Notes under the pieces: generated by a model
The model's database searches: none
What the model saw: the letters and a program-made list of their open reading frames with translations, nothing else
What the model was told of the DNA's origin: nothing
Shown: positions 17,475-26,087 of the stretch, piece by piece
How positions within the stretch are numbered: the first letter of the stretch is position 1
Layout: the number at the start of each line of letters is the position of its first letter
Source of the DNA: Roseiarcus sp963717215
GTDB taxonomy: Bacteria; Pseudomonadota; Alphaproteobacteria; Rhizobiales; Beijerinckiaceae
NCBI GenBank assembly: GCA_963717215.1
Contig: CAVQVS010000007.1
Location: 124,001-188,000, forward strand
DNA: 64,000 bases
Reading direction: 5' to 3'
Translations under genes and position numbers: made by a program

Positions 17475-18452
17475 ATGGACGCGGCGGCTCTCGAGGCGCT
17501 TACCGGGCGGTTGAAGGCCAGTCCGGCGCTCGCCGCCAAGGCCGACATCGGCATCGTCGCGGCGCGGCTCGGGCTCGCGCAGGGAGCGATCCCGGTCGGC
17601 GACGACTGCGCGGCAATCCCCGACGGCGAAGGGCACCTTCTCTTCGCCGCCGAAGGTTTCATCAGCGCGTTCGTCGACGCCGATCCTTGGTTCGCCGGCT
17701 GGTGCGGCGTGATGGTCAACCTCAGCGACGTCGCGGCGATGGGCGGCCGCCCCATCGCTGTCGTCGACACCATCTGGGCGGAGGGCGAGGCGGGCGCCAG
17801 CGCTGTTCTGGACGGCTTGCGCGCCGCAGCCGCAGCCTATTGCGTGCCGATCGTCGGCGGCCACACCAACCTGCACAATCGTGAGACCCATTTGGCGGTC
17901 GCCGTTCTTGGGCGGGCGGGGGCGCGGCTTCTGACCAGCTTCGACGCCAGGCCGGGCGACGCGCTGATCATGGTCGTCGACAGGCGCGGCGCTTACCGCG
18001 AGCCGTTCGACAATTTTCAAGCGGCGCTCGAGGCGCCGCCCGAGCGCCTGCGCGCCGATCTCGCGCTCTTGCCGGAGCTCGCCGAAAAAGGGCTCGCGCG
18101 CGCCGCCAAGGACATCAGCCAGGGCGGAATCCCTGGCACGGCGGTGATGCTCGCCGAAAGCTCCGGCGTCTCGATCGCGCTGGACCTTGACGCCATCGAG
18201 CCGCCGGCGGGTGTGGCTCTCGAGCGGTGGCTCAAAACCTTTCCGAGCTTCGGCTTTCTTCTGTCCGTCGCTCCCCGACACGTCGAGGCCGTGCTTTCGA
18301 TGTTTCGTGCGCGTGACCTCCATGTTGCGTCGGTTGGCGTGGTCAAACCGGGAAGCCAGGTCACATTGCATTCCGAGGGCCGGAGCGCTCTCCTTCGCGA
18401 TCTCGGCGCGGAACGGCTGATGGGGTTCGCCGCGGGAGCGCAAGCCGCATGA
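17475..18452 (+). CDS. Sll0787-family AIR synthase-like protein
   Basis: A 325-residue protein with the PurM/SelD/ThiL ATP-binding architecture. The N-terminal half has GDDCAAIPDGEGHLLFAAEG (a metal/ATP-binding acidic motif near residue 40) and NLSDVAAMGGRPIAVVDT, as in thiamine phosphate kinase-like proteins. The C-terminal half has AKDISQGGIPGTAVMLAESS. It probably phosphorylates or activates a small substrate made in the Nit1C pathway; the compound is unknown. It begins one base after the acetyltransferase stop and overlaps the glycosyltransferase by 4 bases. Confidence 0.9.
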   Translation: MDAAALEALTGRLKASPALAAKADIGIVAARLGLAQGAIPVGDDCAAIPDGEGHLLFAAEGFISAFVDADPWFAGWCGVMVNLSDVAAMGGRPIAVVDTIWAEGEAGASAVLDGLRAAAAAYCVPIVGGHTNLHNRETHLAVAVLGRAGARLLTSFDARPGDALIMVVDRRGAYREPFDNFQAALEAPPERLRADLALLPELAEKGLARAAKDISQGGIPGTAVMLAESSGVSIALDLDAIEPPAGVALERWLKTFPSFGFLLSVAPRHVEAVLSMFRARDLHVASVGVVKPGSQVTLHSEGRSALLRDLGAERLMGFAAGAQAA

Positions 18453-19606
18453 GCCGCCCGCTTCGCGTCGCCATGCTGACGCATTCCACTCTTCCCCGTG
18501 GCGGTGTCGTGCATGCGATGAGCCTCGGCGAGGCACTCGAAGACCTTGGCATTGAGACTGTGCTGCACGCGCCTGACGCCACTGGGTGCGGCTTTTTTCG
18601 AGGGCCCCGTTGCGCCGCCATTGCTTTCCCCGTCGAACACGCGCCGCGCGAGACTGCCGACATGGTCGAACAGCGCATCGACGATTACGTCCGCTGGTTT
18701 CGGCGCCCGGAGAACCGTGGCTTCGATCTCTATCACGCGCAAGATGGGATCGGAGCCAACGCGCTTGCGACGCTCAAGGAGGAGGGCTTGATCCCCGCCT
18801 TCGTCCGCACCGTGCATCACGTCGACGATTTCGCCGACCCGCGCCTCGTCCAGCGGCAGACGCGATCGATCCTCGCCGCGGACGCCTTGATGGTCGTGAG
18901 CGCGCTCTGGCGCCAGAACCTCGTCGAGCGCTTCGGCCGCGAAGCCGACGTCGGCGGCAACGGCGTGGACGCTTGCCGATATTCCCCTCATGGGGACGGG
19001 TCCGATGCGGAGCTCAGGCAACGTCTGGGTCTGGGAGCGGGCCCCGTGTTTCTCTCGATCGGCGGCGTCGAGGCGCGCAAGAACACCACCCGCATTCTTC
19101 AGGCCTTCGCCGAAATTCATCGCGCCCACCCTGACGCGCGCCTCGTGATTGCGGGGGGCGCGAGTCTGCTCGATCATCATGCCTACCAGGCTGCTTTCGG
19201 ACGTGAACTGACAGAACTCGGGGAAGGAGCATCGGCCGTTTCGCTGCTCGGCCCTGTCGCCGACGCCGACATGCCCGCGCTCTACCGCGTGGCCTCAGCG
19301 CTTGTCTTCCCTTCGGTCAAGGAAGGTTTTGGGCTGTGCGTGCTGGAGGCGATGGCGAGCGGAAGGCCAGTCGTCGTCTCGCGGATCGCCCCTTTTGTCG
19401 ACTATCTCGATCGGTCCGACGCGCTCTGGTGCGATCCGGCCGATGTGTCGTCGATCGCTGGAGCGATGCGCCAATCGCTGCGGGGAGACGTTGCGAACTC
19501 CCTTCGCGCGCGCGGCCCGGTCGTCGCCGCGCGGTTCGGTTGGAGGGATGTCGCCGAGCGCCATTTGCCGGTCTATCGCCGTTTGCGGGAACTGGTCCAT
19601 GCCTGA
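18449..19606 (+). CDS. MSMEG_0565-family glycosyltransferase
   Basis: A GT4/GT-B type glycosyltransferase of 385 residues. The N-terminal acceptor domain starts MLTHSTLPRGGVVHAMSLGE. The C-terminal nucleotide-sugar domain shows FLSIGGVEARKNTTRILQAF and the retaining GT4 motif FPSVKEGFGLCVLEAMASG, which includes the E-x7-E pattern. It is a standard Nit1C member; donor and acceptor are not known. Its 3' end overlaps the next gene by 8 bases. Confidence 0.93.
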   Translation: MSRPLRVAMLTHSTLPRGGVVHAMSLGEALEDLGIETVLHAPDATGCGFFRGPRCAAIAFPVEHAPRETADMVEQRIDDYVRWFRRPENRGFDLYHAQDGIGANALATLKEEGLIPAFVRTVHHVDDFADPRLVQRQTRSILAADALMVVSALWRQNLVERFGREADVGGNGVDACRYSPHGDGSDAELRQRLGLGAGPVFLSIGGVEARKNTTRILQAFAEIHRAHPDARLVIAGGASLLDHHAYQAAFGRELTELGEGASAVSLLGPVADADMPALYRVASALVFPSVKEGFGLCVLEAMASGRPVVVSRIAPFVDYLDRSDALWCDPADVSSIAGAMRQSLRGDVANSLRARGPVVAARFGWRDVAERHLPVYRRLRELVHA

Positions 19607-19898
19607 GATGCGCTTCGTCATCCGCTGGCCCGACGGCAAGCGGGAGAGCTGCTACTCCCCGTCGCTCGTCATCAGGGATTTTCTTCACGAGGGCGAGAGC
19701 TATCCCGTCCCGGACTTCGTGCAACGCAGCCGGGAGGCGCTGCAAAACGCCTCGGAGCGGGTCAAGGCGAAGTACGGCCACGCGTGTTCGCTCGCGCTCG
19801 GCCAACTCGCCCGCATCGAAGCGACAGCTACACAATTCGAGGGGCAGGAGTACGCGCGCGTCGCCTGCGAAACCTTTCTCGACGGAGGCGCCAGATGA
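19599..19898 (+). CDS. MSMEG_0570-family small protein
   Basis: A 99-residue protein, one of the short conserved members of the Nit1C cluster (TIGR04042 type). It begins MPEMRFVIRWPDGKRESCYS and contains VIRDFLHEGESYPVPDFV, both characteristic of the family. It has no signal peptide or membrane segment. Its function is unknown. It overlaps the glycosyltransferase by 8 bases and the flavoprotein by 4 (ATGA), so all three are translated together. Confidence 0.92.
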   Translation: MPEMRFVIRWPDGKRESCYSPSLVIRDFLHEGESYPVPDFVQRSREALQNASERVKAKYGHACSLALGQLARIEATATQFEGQEYARVACETFLDGGAR

Positions 19899-21145
19899 GC
19901 ACGGAACAAAAGATCGAGCGCCGTTACGGCGCTATCGTCGTCGGCGGCGGCCAGGCCGGACTGTCGGCGAGCTATTGGCTCTCGCGCGCCGGGGTCGATC
20001 ACGTTGTGTTCGAGAAGAAGTCGGTCATGCACAAATGGCGCGAGGAGCGCTGGGACACGTTCTGCCTCGTGACTCCGAACTGGCAATGCCAACTGCCTGG
20101 GCATCCTTACGACGGACCCGATCCCCACGGCTTTATGGTGAAGACGGAAATCCTGACCTATCTCGATGCGTTCGCCCGCAAGACAAACGCGCCGGTGAAG
20201 GAAGGCGTCGAGGTTATCGCGGTCGAAAGGGAGAAAGACCTTTTCCTCGTGACGACCAGCGCCGGACGCTTTTTGGCCGACGCTGTGTTTCTGGCGACGA
20301 GCCTTTATGGCGATCCCTACCGGCCGCGATGCGCCGAGCGGGTCCCGGATGTCGTCGCCCAGGTTCATTCGACAGAATATCGCAACGCCGCCGCGTTGCC
20401 GCCGGGCGACGTCATCGTTGTCGGGGCGGGCCAGTCCGGGGCGCAGATCGCCGAAGACCTGCATCTCGACGGCCGCACGGTGCACCTCGTCACCGGCAAT
20501 GCGCCAAGATGCGCGCGCTTCTATCGAGGCCGCGACGTTGTCGACTGGCTGACCGATATCGGTCAGTACGAGATCACGGTCGCGGACGAGGGGATGGGCC
20601 GCAAGCGGCAGGACACCAATCATTATTTGACCGGACGCGACGGTGGACGCGACATCGATCTGCGAGCCTTCGCGCTGCAGGGCATGTCGCTCTATGGGCG
20701 CCTGAACGACGTTCGCGATGGCCGGATGGTTTTCGAGCCGAACCTTAAAGCCAATCTCGACGAAGCGGACCGGGTCTACAACGGCATCAACGCGCTGATC
20801 GATCGGCACATTGCGGCCAAGGGAATCGACGCGCCTCCGAGCTCCGTCTATCAGCCGGTCTGGACGCCCAGCGAAGAACCCGAGACCCTCGACCTCGCCG
20901 GCGTTGGCGCCATCGTTTGGGCGACCGGCTTCACGCCCGATTGGTCCTACGTCCAGCTACCGATCTTCGACGGCTCGGGCTACCCCGTAAATCGGCGAGG
21001 GGTGACGAGCGTGCCTGGCGCGTTCGTGCTGGGGCTTCCGTGGCTCTGGACCTGGGGGTCCGGACGTTTCCTAAGCGTAGGCCGCGACGCCGGGTCCGTG
21101 GTCAGCCATTGGCTTCAGGCGGCGGGAATGGGGGCTGCGGCTTAG
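19895..21145 (+). CDS. MSMEG_0569-family flavin-dependent oxidoreductase
   Basis: A 416-residue FAD/NADPH-dependent monooxygenase-like protein, the last gene of the Nit1C cluster. The FAD motif is VVGGGQAGLSASYWL near the N terminus, a second Rossmann motif is VVGAGQSGAQIAEDL (about residue 175), and an ATGFTPDWSYV segment precedes the C-terminal FAD contact GLPWLWTWGSGRFL. The family resembles flavin-containing monooxygenases and may oxidise an N- or C-compound in the pathway; this is inferred. The start is the ATG at 19895, overlapping the previous stop. Confidence 0.93.
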   Translation: MSTEQKIERRYGAIVVGGGQAGLSASYWLSRAGVDHVVFEKKSVMHKWREERWDTFCLVTPNWQCQLPGHPYDGPDPHGFMVKTEILTYLDAFARKTNAPVKEGVEVIAVEREKDLFLVTTSAGRFLADAVFLATSLYGDPYRPRCAERVPDVVAQVHSTEYRNAAALPPGDVIVVGAGQSGAQIAEDLHLDGRTVHLVTGNAPRCARFYRGRDVVDWLTDIGQYEITVADEGMGRKRQDTNHYLTGRDGGRDIDLRAFALQGMSLYGRLNDVRDGRMVFEPNLKANLDEADRVYNGINALIDRHIAAKGIDAPPSSVYQPVWTPSEEPETLDLAGVGAIVWATGFTPDWSYVQLPIFDGSGYPVNRRGVTSVPGAFVLGLPWLWTWGSGRFLSVGRDAGSVVSHWLQAAGMGAAA

Positions 21146-21201
21146 TCTATCGGCATCCGGTCGCTGACCTTCCGAGAGTCGTCGCGAAGGCATGACGAGC
21201 G

Positions 21202-21327
21202 ATTTTTGGAGGCAAGATGGGTTCCTGCGGTCGGATCGACAGCGAACACGTCGGGCCAGAAGATCGCTGCTCGGAACGTTGGCGGGGTCGCTTCTTCGAC
21301 GATTGCGCCTTTGTTCATGAGCGCAAG
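21202..21327 (-). pseudogene. Possible remnant of an iron/heme ABC ATPase 3' end
   Basis: In the 436-bp gap after the Nit1C cluster, one minus-strand frame reads LALMNKGAIVEEATPPTF, then WPDVFAVDPTAGTH. This resembles the C-terminal part of FecE/HmuV-type ATPases (LVLM..GRIV..G.P...L......VFGVD). No Walker motif or start is present, so at most about 40 codons of a decayed gene remain. The match is by eye and could be chance. Confidence 0.3.
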
Positions 21328-21416
21328 CCCATCCCCACAGGGCGACGCGCGTCGAAGTCGCGACGCCCTGCCGGGCGACCGCTCGTGTTGCACGCGTCGA
21401 TATTTTAGCCACATGA

Positions 21417-21545
21417 GCCTACAATGACCGGGTGAGCGCAAAGCTCAGGGTGAACAACAGGGAATACTCGCAATTTCTAAACATCGAGCCCAACCCGGGG
21501 ATGACTATCAACGGCGGGATTACGATCAAGTTCGCGGAACGGTGA
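21417..21545 (+). pseudogene. Possible remnant of a TonB-dependent receptor C terminus
   Basis: An open frame of 42 codons follows a stop codon at 21414. It reads AYNDRVSAKLRVNNREYSQF and then LNIEPNPGMTINGGITIKFA before TGA. The pattern v.N...R.Y..fl...P.PG.t...gi.i.F is the typical last two beta-strands of a TonB-dependent outer-membrane receptor. There is no plausible start or upstream barrel, so it is a decayed 3' fragment. It ends 36 bp before the HmuQ-like gene, where a heme or siderophore receptor gene would be expected. Confidence 0.45.
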
Positions 21546-21581
21546 GACAATCGGTTGCGGACGCCGCAAAGGAGAACACGA

Positions 21582-21920
21582 ATGTACATTGCAATGAATC
21601 GCTTCAAAGTCATCAAGGGCCACGAGGAGGAGTTCGAGCGCCGTTGGCTCGGCCGGGACACTTATCTCGATCAGTTGCCCGGCTTCGTCGAGTTTCATCT
21701 GTTGCGCGGTCCCGATCGCGATGACCACACGCTCTATTCATCCCATACAGTGTGGGCGAACAAGGAGGCGTTCGAGAACTGGACGCGATCCGAGCAGTTT
21801 CGCGCCTCTCACCGCAACGCGGGCGACAACAAACCGCTGCATCTTGGTCATCCGGAATTCGAGGGCTTCGAGGCGATCCAGACCCTGAAGAATAAGCACC
21901 TGCAGGACGCGGCAGCCTGA
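21582..21920 (+). CDS. HmuQ/IsdG-like heme-degrading monooxygenase (ABM domain)
   Basis: A 112-residue antibiotic-biosynthesis-monooxygenase fold protein resembling rhizobial HmuQ/HmuD. Visible features are MYIAMNRFKVIKGHEEEFE at the N terminus, PGFVEFHLLRGP, YSSHTVWANKEAFENW and FRASHRNAG, whose His is placed like the heme ligand of IsdG-type enzymes. HmuQ-type proteins open the heme ring to release iron in the cytoplasm. The ATG at 21582 follows an AAAGGAG ribosome-binding site. It stands alone here, with what look like remnants of iron-uptake genes directly upstream. Confidence 0.85.
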   Translation: MYIAMNRFKVIKGHEEEFERRWLGRDTYLDQLPGFVEFHLLRGPDRDDHTLYSSHTVWANKEAFENWTRSEQFRASHRNAGDNKPLHLGHPEFEGFEAIQTLKNKHLQDAAA

Positions 21921-21985
21921 GCCTCGCAATCAGCATCGCCCGCTCTCGACCTCGAGGCGATGCGGGCCGGCGCTTACCGCCACAA

Positions 21986-22765
21986 TCACGCCGGCCCTAG
22001 CCGGAAGTCCTTGCCCTCGGGCAGAGTCTGTCCGCCGTCAACGATGATCGTCGTGCCGGTGATATAGGCCGCCTCGTCCGAGGCGAGGAAGAGCGTCGCT
22101 TGCGCCACATCGCGCGGCGTGCCGAGGCGACCGAGCGGAATGGACTCGACCATGCCGCGGATGAAGGCTTCGCTGCGCTGCTTCTCAATGCTCTCGGTCA
22201 GGATGTTGCCCGGCTCCACGCCATTGACCGTGATGTTGTAGCCGGAGAATTCCAGCGCCGCCGATTTGATGAAGCCGTTGATGCCGGCCTTGGAGGCGGA
22301 ATAGTGACCGTGGCCGGGGCTGGTGACGCGCGGACCGGTGATCGACGAGGTGAACACCATCCGCCCGTAACGTTTCGCCTTCATGTGCGGCAACGCGGCG
22401 CGGGCGATCAGGAACACGCCCCGAAGGTTGACGCCGAGGACCCTGTCCCATTCCTCGGGCGAAATGTCCTCGATCAGCGACCAAGGGAAAATGCCGGCGT
22501 TCTGAACCACGATGTGAAGATCGCCATAGGCGGCAAGCGCGGCTGCGACCGCGCCCTCGGCGTCCGCGGGTTTGGAGATATCGGTGACGACGAACTTTCC
22601 CTTCAGGCGCGCCGCTGTTGCGGCGCCGGCTTCGGCTTCCGTGTCGGCGATGACCACCTGCGCGCCTTCTTCGCAAAAGCGCTCTGCAATTCCAGCGCCG
22701 ATGCCGCGCGCGGCGCCGACGATCAACGCGACCTTGCCCTTGAGACGTCCACTCGTGCCCCCCAT
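21986..22765 (-). CDS. SDR-family oxidoreductase
   Basis: Classical short-chain dehydrogenase/reductase, 259 residues. The NAD(P) motif is VGAARGIGAGIAERF, NAG is present in VVQNAGIFPW, and the catalytic set is Ser in SSITGPRV and Tyr-x3-Lys in HYSASKAGING. An Asp at the end of beta 2 (IADTEAEAG) suggests NAD preference. I chose the ATG at 22765, nine bases after GAGGAG, over the ATG at 22774 that touches it. It is the distal gene of the minus-strand operon starting at the LacI gene, so it probably oxidises a hydroxyl of the same substrate as the GMC enzymes. Confidence 0.9.
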   Translation of the reverse strand: MGGTSGRLKGKVALIVGAARGIGAGIAERFCEEGAQVVIADTEAEAGAATAARLKGKFVVTDISKPADAEGAVAAALAAYGDLHIVVQNAGIFPWSLIEDISPEEWDRVLGVNLRGVFLIARAALPHMKAKRYGRMVFTSSITGPRVTSPGHGHYSASKAGINGFIKSAALEFSGYNITVNGVEPGNILTESIEKQRSEAFIRGMVESIPLGRLGTPRDVAQATLFLASDEAAYITGTTIIVDGGQTLPEGKDFRLGPA

Positions 22766-22825
22766 TGGGTTCATCTCCTCGTAAATGGCATGCCGCTCTG
22801 GCGCCCGCGACGTTCGCACGGAATC

Positions 22826-22917
22826 CTCATTGCGGGGGGCGCGGCGACGAAGCAATCCATCCATCGCGGGTATGGGCAAAGCGCGGCGGATGGATTGCTT
22901 CGCTTTGCTCACAATGA
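22826..22917. repeat. Interspersed palindromic repeat (CEQSEAI-type)
   Basis: An imperfect palindrome of about 90 bp. Perfect 14-bp arms GAAGCAATCCATCC (22849-22862) and GGATGGATTGCTTC (22888-22901) enclose a 25-base loop; outside them TCATTG (from 22827) can pair with CAATGA (22912-22917). The segment GATTGCTTCGCTTTGCTCACAATG is a repeat widespread in Hyphomicrobiales genomes, whose translation gives the peptide CEQSEAI. Here it supplies the 3' end of the upstream GMC gene, including its stop codon. Confidence 0.85.
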
Positions 22918-24557
22918 CGACGTTCGGGCCGTCCGGTCACGGCGCGCTCTAAAGAATGGCCGCGGGCAACGGAGGTTTGCCGAGTAATCATATCGGAAGC
23001 CTTTTCGGCGATCATGATCGTCGGCGCATTGGTGTTGCTCGATGTCACGAACGGCATCACCGAAGCATCGACCACGCGAATGCCAAGAAGTCCGCGCAGC
23101 TTGAGATCGGGCGTCACGACGGCGTCGGCGTCCGAACCCATCGCGCATGTGCCTGCGGGATGATGGTCCGTCTTGCAGGTGCGATAGGCATATTCGGCGA
23201 GTTCATCGTCGGTGCGGACAGCGTCGCCCGGCATTCGCTCCGCCATGACGAACGGTTTCAGTGCGGGCTGACGCAGGATTTCTCTCGCCAATCTCAAGCC
23301 CTTGATCGCGCACTCGCGGTCATAAGGATCGGCCCAGTAGTTCGGATCGATGAGCGGCTCCGCTTTTGGGTCGGCGCTCGCGATCCGCACGGTCCCGCGC
23401 GAGCGGGGACGCAGGAAGGCAGAGTTCAAAGTCACGCCCGGATTTTTCATCGTGGCCACACCGGCCTCGATGCCCGAACCGAGGCCGAGGTGAAACTGGA
23501 TGTCGGGCGACCGCGCCTGCTTGTCCGCGTACCAGAAGCCGCCGGTCTCGAAGAGCGTCGAGGTCACGGGACCGGTCTTGAAGGCGAGATACTGGAGACC
23601 CGCCCAGGCGGTGCGGTGGGGCTGCGCGATGCGATCGTAGGTGTGCTCCCCCGTGCATTCGGAGATTGCGTATAGATCCAGGTGATCCTGCATGTTCGAG
23701 CCCACGCCCGGCAAGTCATGCACGACGTTCACTCCGGCCGCCTTCAAGGTGTCCGCAGGCCCGATCCCGGAGAGTTGGAGAACGCGCGGCGAGCCGATGG
23801 CACCGCAGCTGAGGATGACCTCCCGGTCGGCGTTCAGGGTCTCGGTCCCAGTCCCCGAGACGACCGTCACCCCGACCGCGCGGCCGTTCTGGACTTCGAT
23901 CTTCAGAGTCTGGGCGTTGAGGCGAACCGTGAGGTTTTTTCTGCCTCCGATCGGCTTCACGAATGCGCTGGATGCTGAGGAGCGCTCGGCGTTGCGGGTC
24001 GAAAGCTGGTAATGGCCGATCCCGTCTTGGACGGCGCCGTTGAAATCGTCGTTGAAGGGAATGCCGAGTTCCTGCGCCGCCCGTAAGAAAGCATAGCTGA
24101 TCGGCGGCGGGTTGATCGGATAGGACACGCCAAGCGGTCCGCCATAGCTGTGATAGGCGTTGTGGAGCTTCTGGTTGTCCTCGCTTCGCTTGAAGTAGGG
24201 AAGGACCTCGCGATAGCTCCAGCCGGTTGCGCCGGCTTCGCTCGCCCAGGCGTCGTAGTCCTTGGCGTTGCCGCGCGTGTAGAGTTGCGCGTTGATCGAC
24301 GAGCCGCCCCCGATCACCTTGGCCTGGGTGTACCAGATGACACGGCCGTTGAGATGCGTCTGCGGAACCGTGCTCCAGCCCCAGCTGGCGACCCCTTTGG
24401 TCATTTTTGCAAAGCCCGCCGGCATTTTGAACAGCGGGTTCCAGTCCGAGCCGCCCGCCTCGAGGAGAAGAACGTTGATCGACGGATCGGCGCTCAAACG
24501 GTTGGCCAGGACGCAACCCGCTGAACCGCCGCCAACAATGATGTAGTCATACGCCAT
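22827..24557 (-). CDS. GMC-family FAD-dependent alcohol/choline-type dehydrogenase
   Basis: Glucose-methanol-choline oxidoreductase of 576 residues. The FAD motif is GGGSAG (9-14), the GMC signature is around GGGSSINAQLYTRG, and the catalytic pair is H465/H466 in DHHPAGTCAMG and N510 in SSNTNAPTIMIAEK. Such enzymes oxidise primary or secondary alcohols with FAD. The last 50 or so residues (from about 525) are not part of the family: they include HCEQSEAI at 548-555, which comes from a palindromic repeat that has replaced the native C terminus. It lies 10 bp after the second GMC gene, in the sugar-importer operon. Confidence 0.92.
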   Translation of the reverse strand: MAYDYIIVGGGSAGCVLANRLSADPSINVLLLEAGGSDWNPLFKMPAGFAKMTKGVASWGWSTVPQTHLNGRVIWYTQAKVIGGGSSINAQLYTRGNAKDYDAWASEAGATGWSYREVLPYFKRSEDNQKLHNAYHSYGGPLGVSYPINPPPISYAFLRAAQELGIPFNDDFNGAVQDGIGHYQLSTRNAERSSASSAFVKPIGGRKNLTVRLNAQTLKIEVQNGRAVGVTVVSGTGTETLNADREVILSCGAIGSPRVLQLSGIGPADTLKAAGVNVVHDLPGVGSNMQDHLDLYAISECTGEHTYDRIAQPHRTAWAGLQYLAFKTGPVTSTLFETGGFWYADKQARSPDIQFHLGLGSGIEAGVATMKNPGVTLNSAFLRPRSRGTVRIASADPKAEPLIDPNYWADPYDRECAIKGLRLAREILRQPALKPFVMAERMPGDAVRTDDELAEYAYRTCKTDHHPAGTCAMGSDADAVVTPDLKLRGLLGIRVVDASVMPFVTSSNTNAPTIMIAEKASDMITRQTSVARGHSLERAVTGRPERRHCEQSEAIHPPRFAHTRDGWIASSPRPPQ

Positions 24558-24567
24558 CGTCGAATCC

Positions 24568-26075
24568 CTAAGCCGTTCGGATGTCTGTCTTGGCGATGTG
24601 GTCGGCGACTCGGAGCGCCTGGGCCGCGATCGTCAACGACGGATTGACGGCCGCCGACGTTGGCAGAAACGAGGCGTCGACCACGAAGAGGTTCGGGTGG
24701 TCCCAGGCGCGGCAATAAGGGTCGAGCGGCGAGGTCGCGGGGTTTGACCCAATGCGCACGGTGCCGCACTGGTGGGAGGGCGTTCGCCGGTCGAACGGCT
24801 TCGACAAGACGATCGGATAGCCCGCGGCGCGCAATCGCTCCTTGAACGCTCTCACAAGTCCCTCATGAGCGCTCCAGTTGCTGCGCCGCCAGTCGAGCCG
24901 GATCTGTCCGCCCTCAACTGTCACGCGGCTTTCCGGGCTCGGCAGGTCCTCGCTCATCGCGTACCAGTCGACTGAGCGGCGGCTCAAGAGATTGAGAGCC
25001 CACTCGGGCGCTCGCGGAATGCCCGCCTTCAGGATTGGCGCGGTAACCCGACCAAGAAGCTGAATGTTGCCGAGCGGGGGTCCGCCGCGCCCGTCATCCA
25101 AATAGAAATCGTTGACGCCAAGCGTCTTCTGGTAGACGGAGTCGTTGACCGTACGAGGGTCGATGGCCAGCACCGCCGAGCAATTGTGATTCATGAAATG
25201 CCGGCCGACCGCGCCGGAGCGATTGGCCGCGCCGTTTTCGCCGGAGTTTAGAAGCAGCACGGCAGAGTTCACCGCCCCTGCAGCAAGGATAACGATTCCG
25301 GCCGATATCGTTTTGCGTTCTCCGGCAATTGAAGCTCTCAACGCCGGTGATCCGTTTGCCGTCTGCGAGCGATAAGCAGCCGCTCGACACGAGCATTTTC
25401 GCGCAGCTCGACATTGCGATGGGCAAGAGCTCTGTCGAGCCCGCAGGTCTCCGCATCCATCTTGCCGGTCCCCGTGTCCGGGAAGGCGTCCCACGGCGTT
25501 TTCGCGCGCTTGAGCCATTTGTCGATGTCGACACCCAGCGGTAGAGGGAAAGGGCGCAGCCCGACGTGCTTCAGTCGCTCACGGACTTTAGCGATCGCGG
25601 GTTCGTCGGGCACAGGATCAAAAGGGTAGGGCGTTGAATGCGTGGGCTCAGTGGGATCGAACCCGATCGCGCCACGGACATTGTAAAGGGTCTCGGCGAG
25701 GCAGTACCAGGGCTCGAGTTCCTCGTACGAAAATGGCCATCCCGGCGTTGCGCCGTCGCGATAGACGACAGGCTCGAAGTCCCGCGCCCGGTAGCGAAAC
25801 AGCACGGCGCCGTACAGCTTGGAGTTGCCCCCGACGTAGTAGTAGTTGCCCGGATTGAAGGGCTCTCCAGCGCCGTCGAGCCAGGTTTCGTCCGGTCGGA
25901 AGACACCACGCTGAAAGATGGCGCGCGCGTCGCGCGCGTCAGCGCAGTCGCGAAGACGCAGCCCTCGCTCGAGGATGAGGATCCGCGCGCCGGTCGGCGC
26001 AAGCCCGGCGGCCACCGTCGCTCCGCCCATGCCCGACCCGACAATCAGGATGTCGACGGTTTCCGAGTTGGCCAT
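24568..26075 (-). CDS. Second GMC-family oxidoreductase (two frameshifts)
   Basis: GMC oxidoreductase of the gluconate-2-dehydrogenase/cholesterol-oxidase-like branch, about 501 residues after removal of two bases. The N terminus has LIVGSGMGGATVAAGL and YYYVGGNSKLYGAVLFRY. The C terminus has PSHQCGTVRIGSNP and VNPSLTIAAQALRVADHI, including the catalytic His and Asn regions. The frame changes twice within 40 bases (about 25330-25374): VERLLI, then ADGKRITGVES, then SIAGERKTISAG. Both shifts need one base removed, so error is more likely than decay. It sits 12 bp after the ATPase gene of the carbohydrate importer. Confidence 0.85.
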
Positions 26076-26087
26076 GGCCGCGCTATT

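Noticed and set aside
17100..18536. A 478-codon minus-strand open frame in the Nit1C cluster
   Set aside because: Antisense to GNAT and AIR-synthase-like genes that overlap their neighbours in a conserved order; no family features.
22849..22901. The long hairpin as an intrinsic terminator of the GMC gene
   Set aside because: It lacks a T-run in either direction, has a 25-base loop, and matches an interspersed repeat of this bacterial group.
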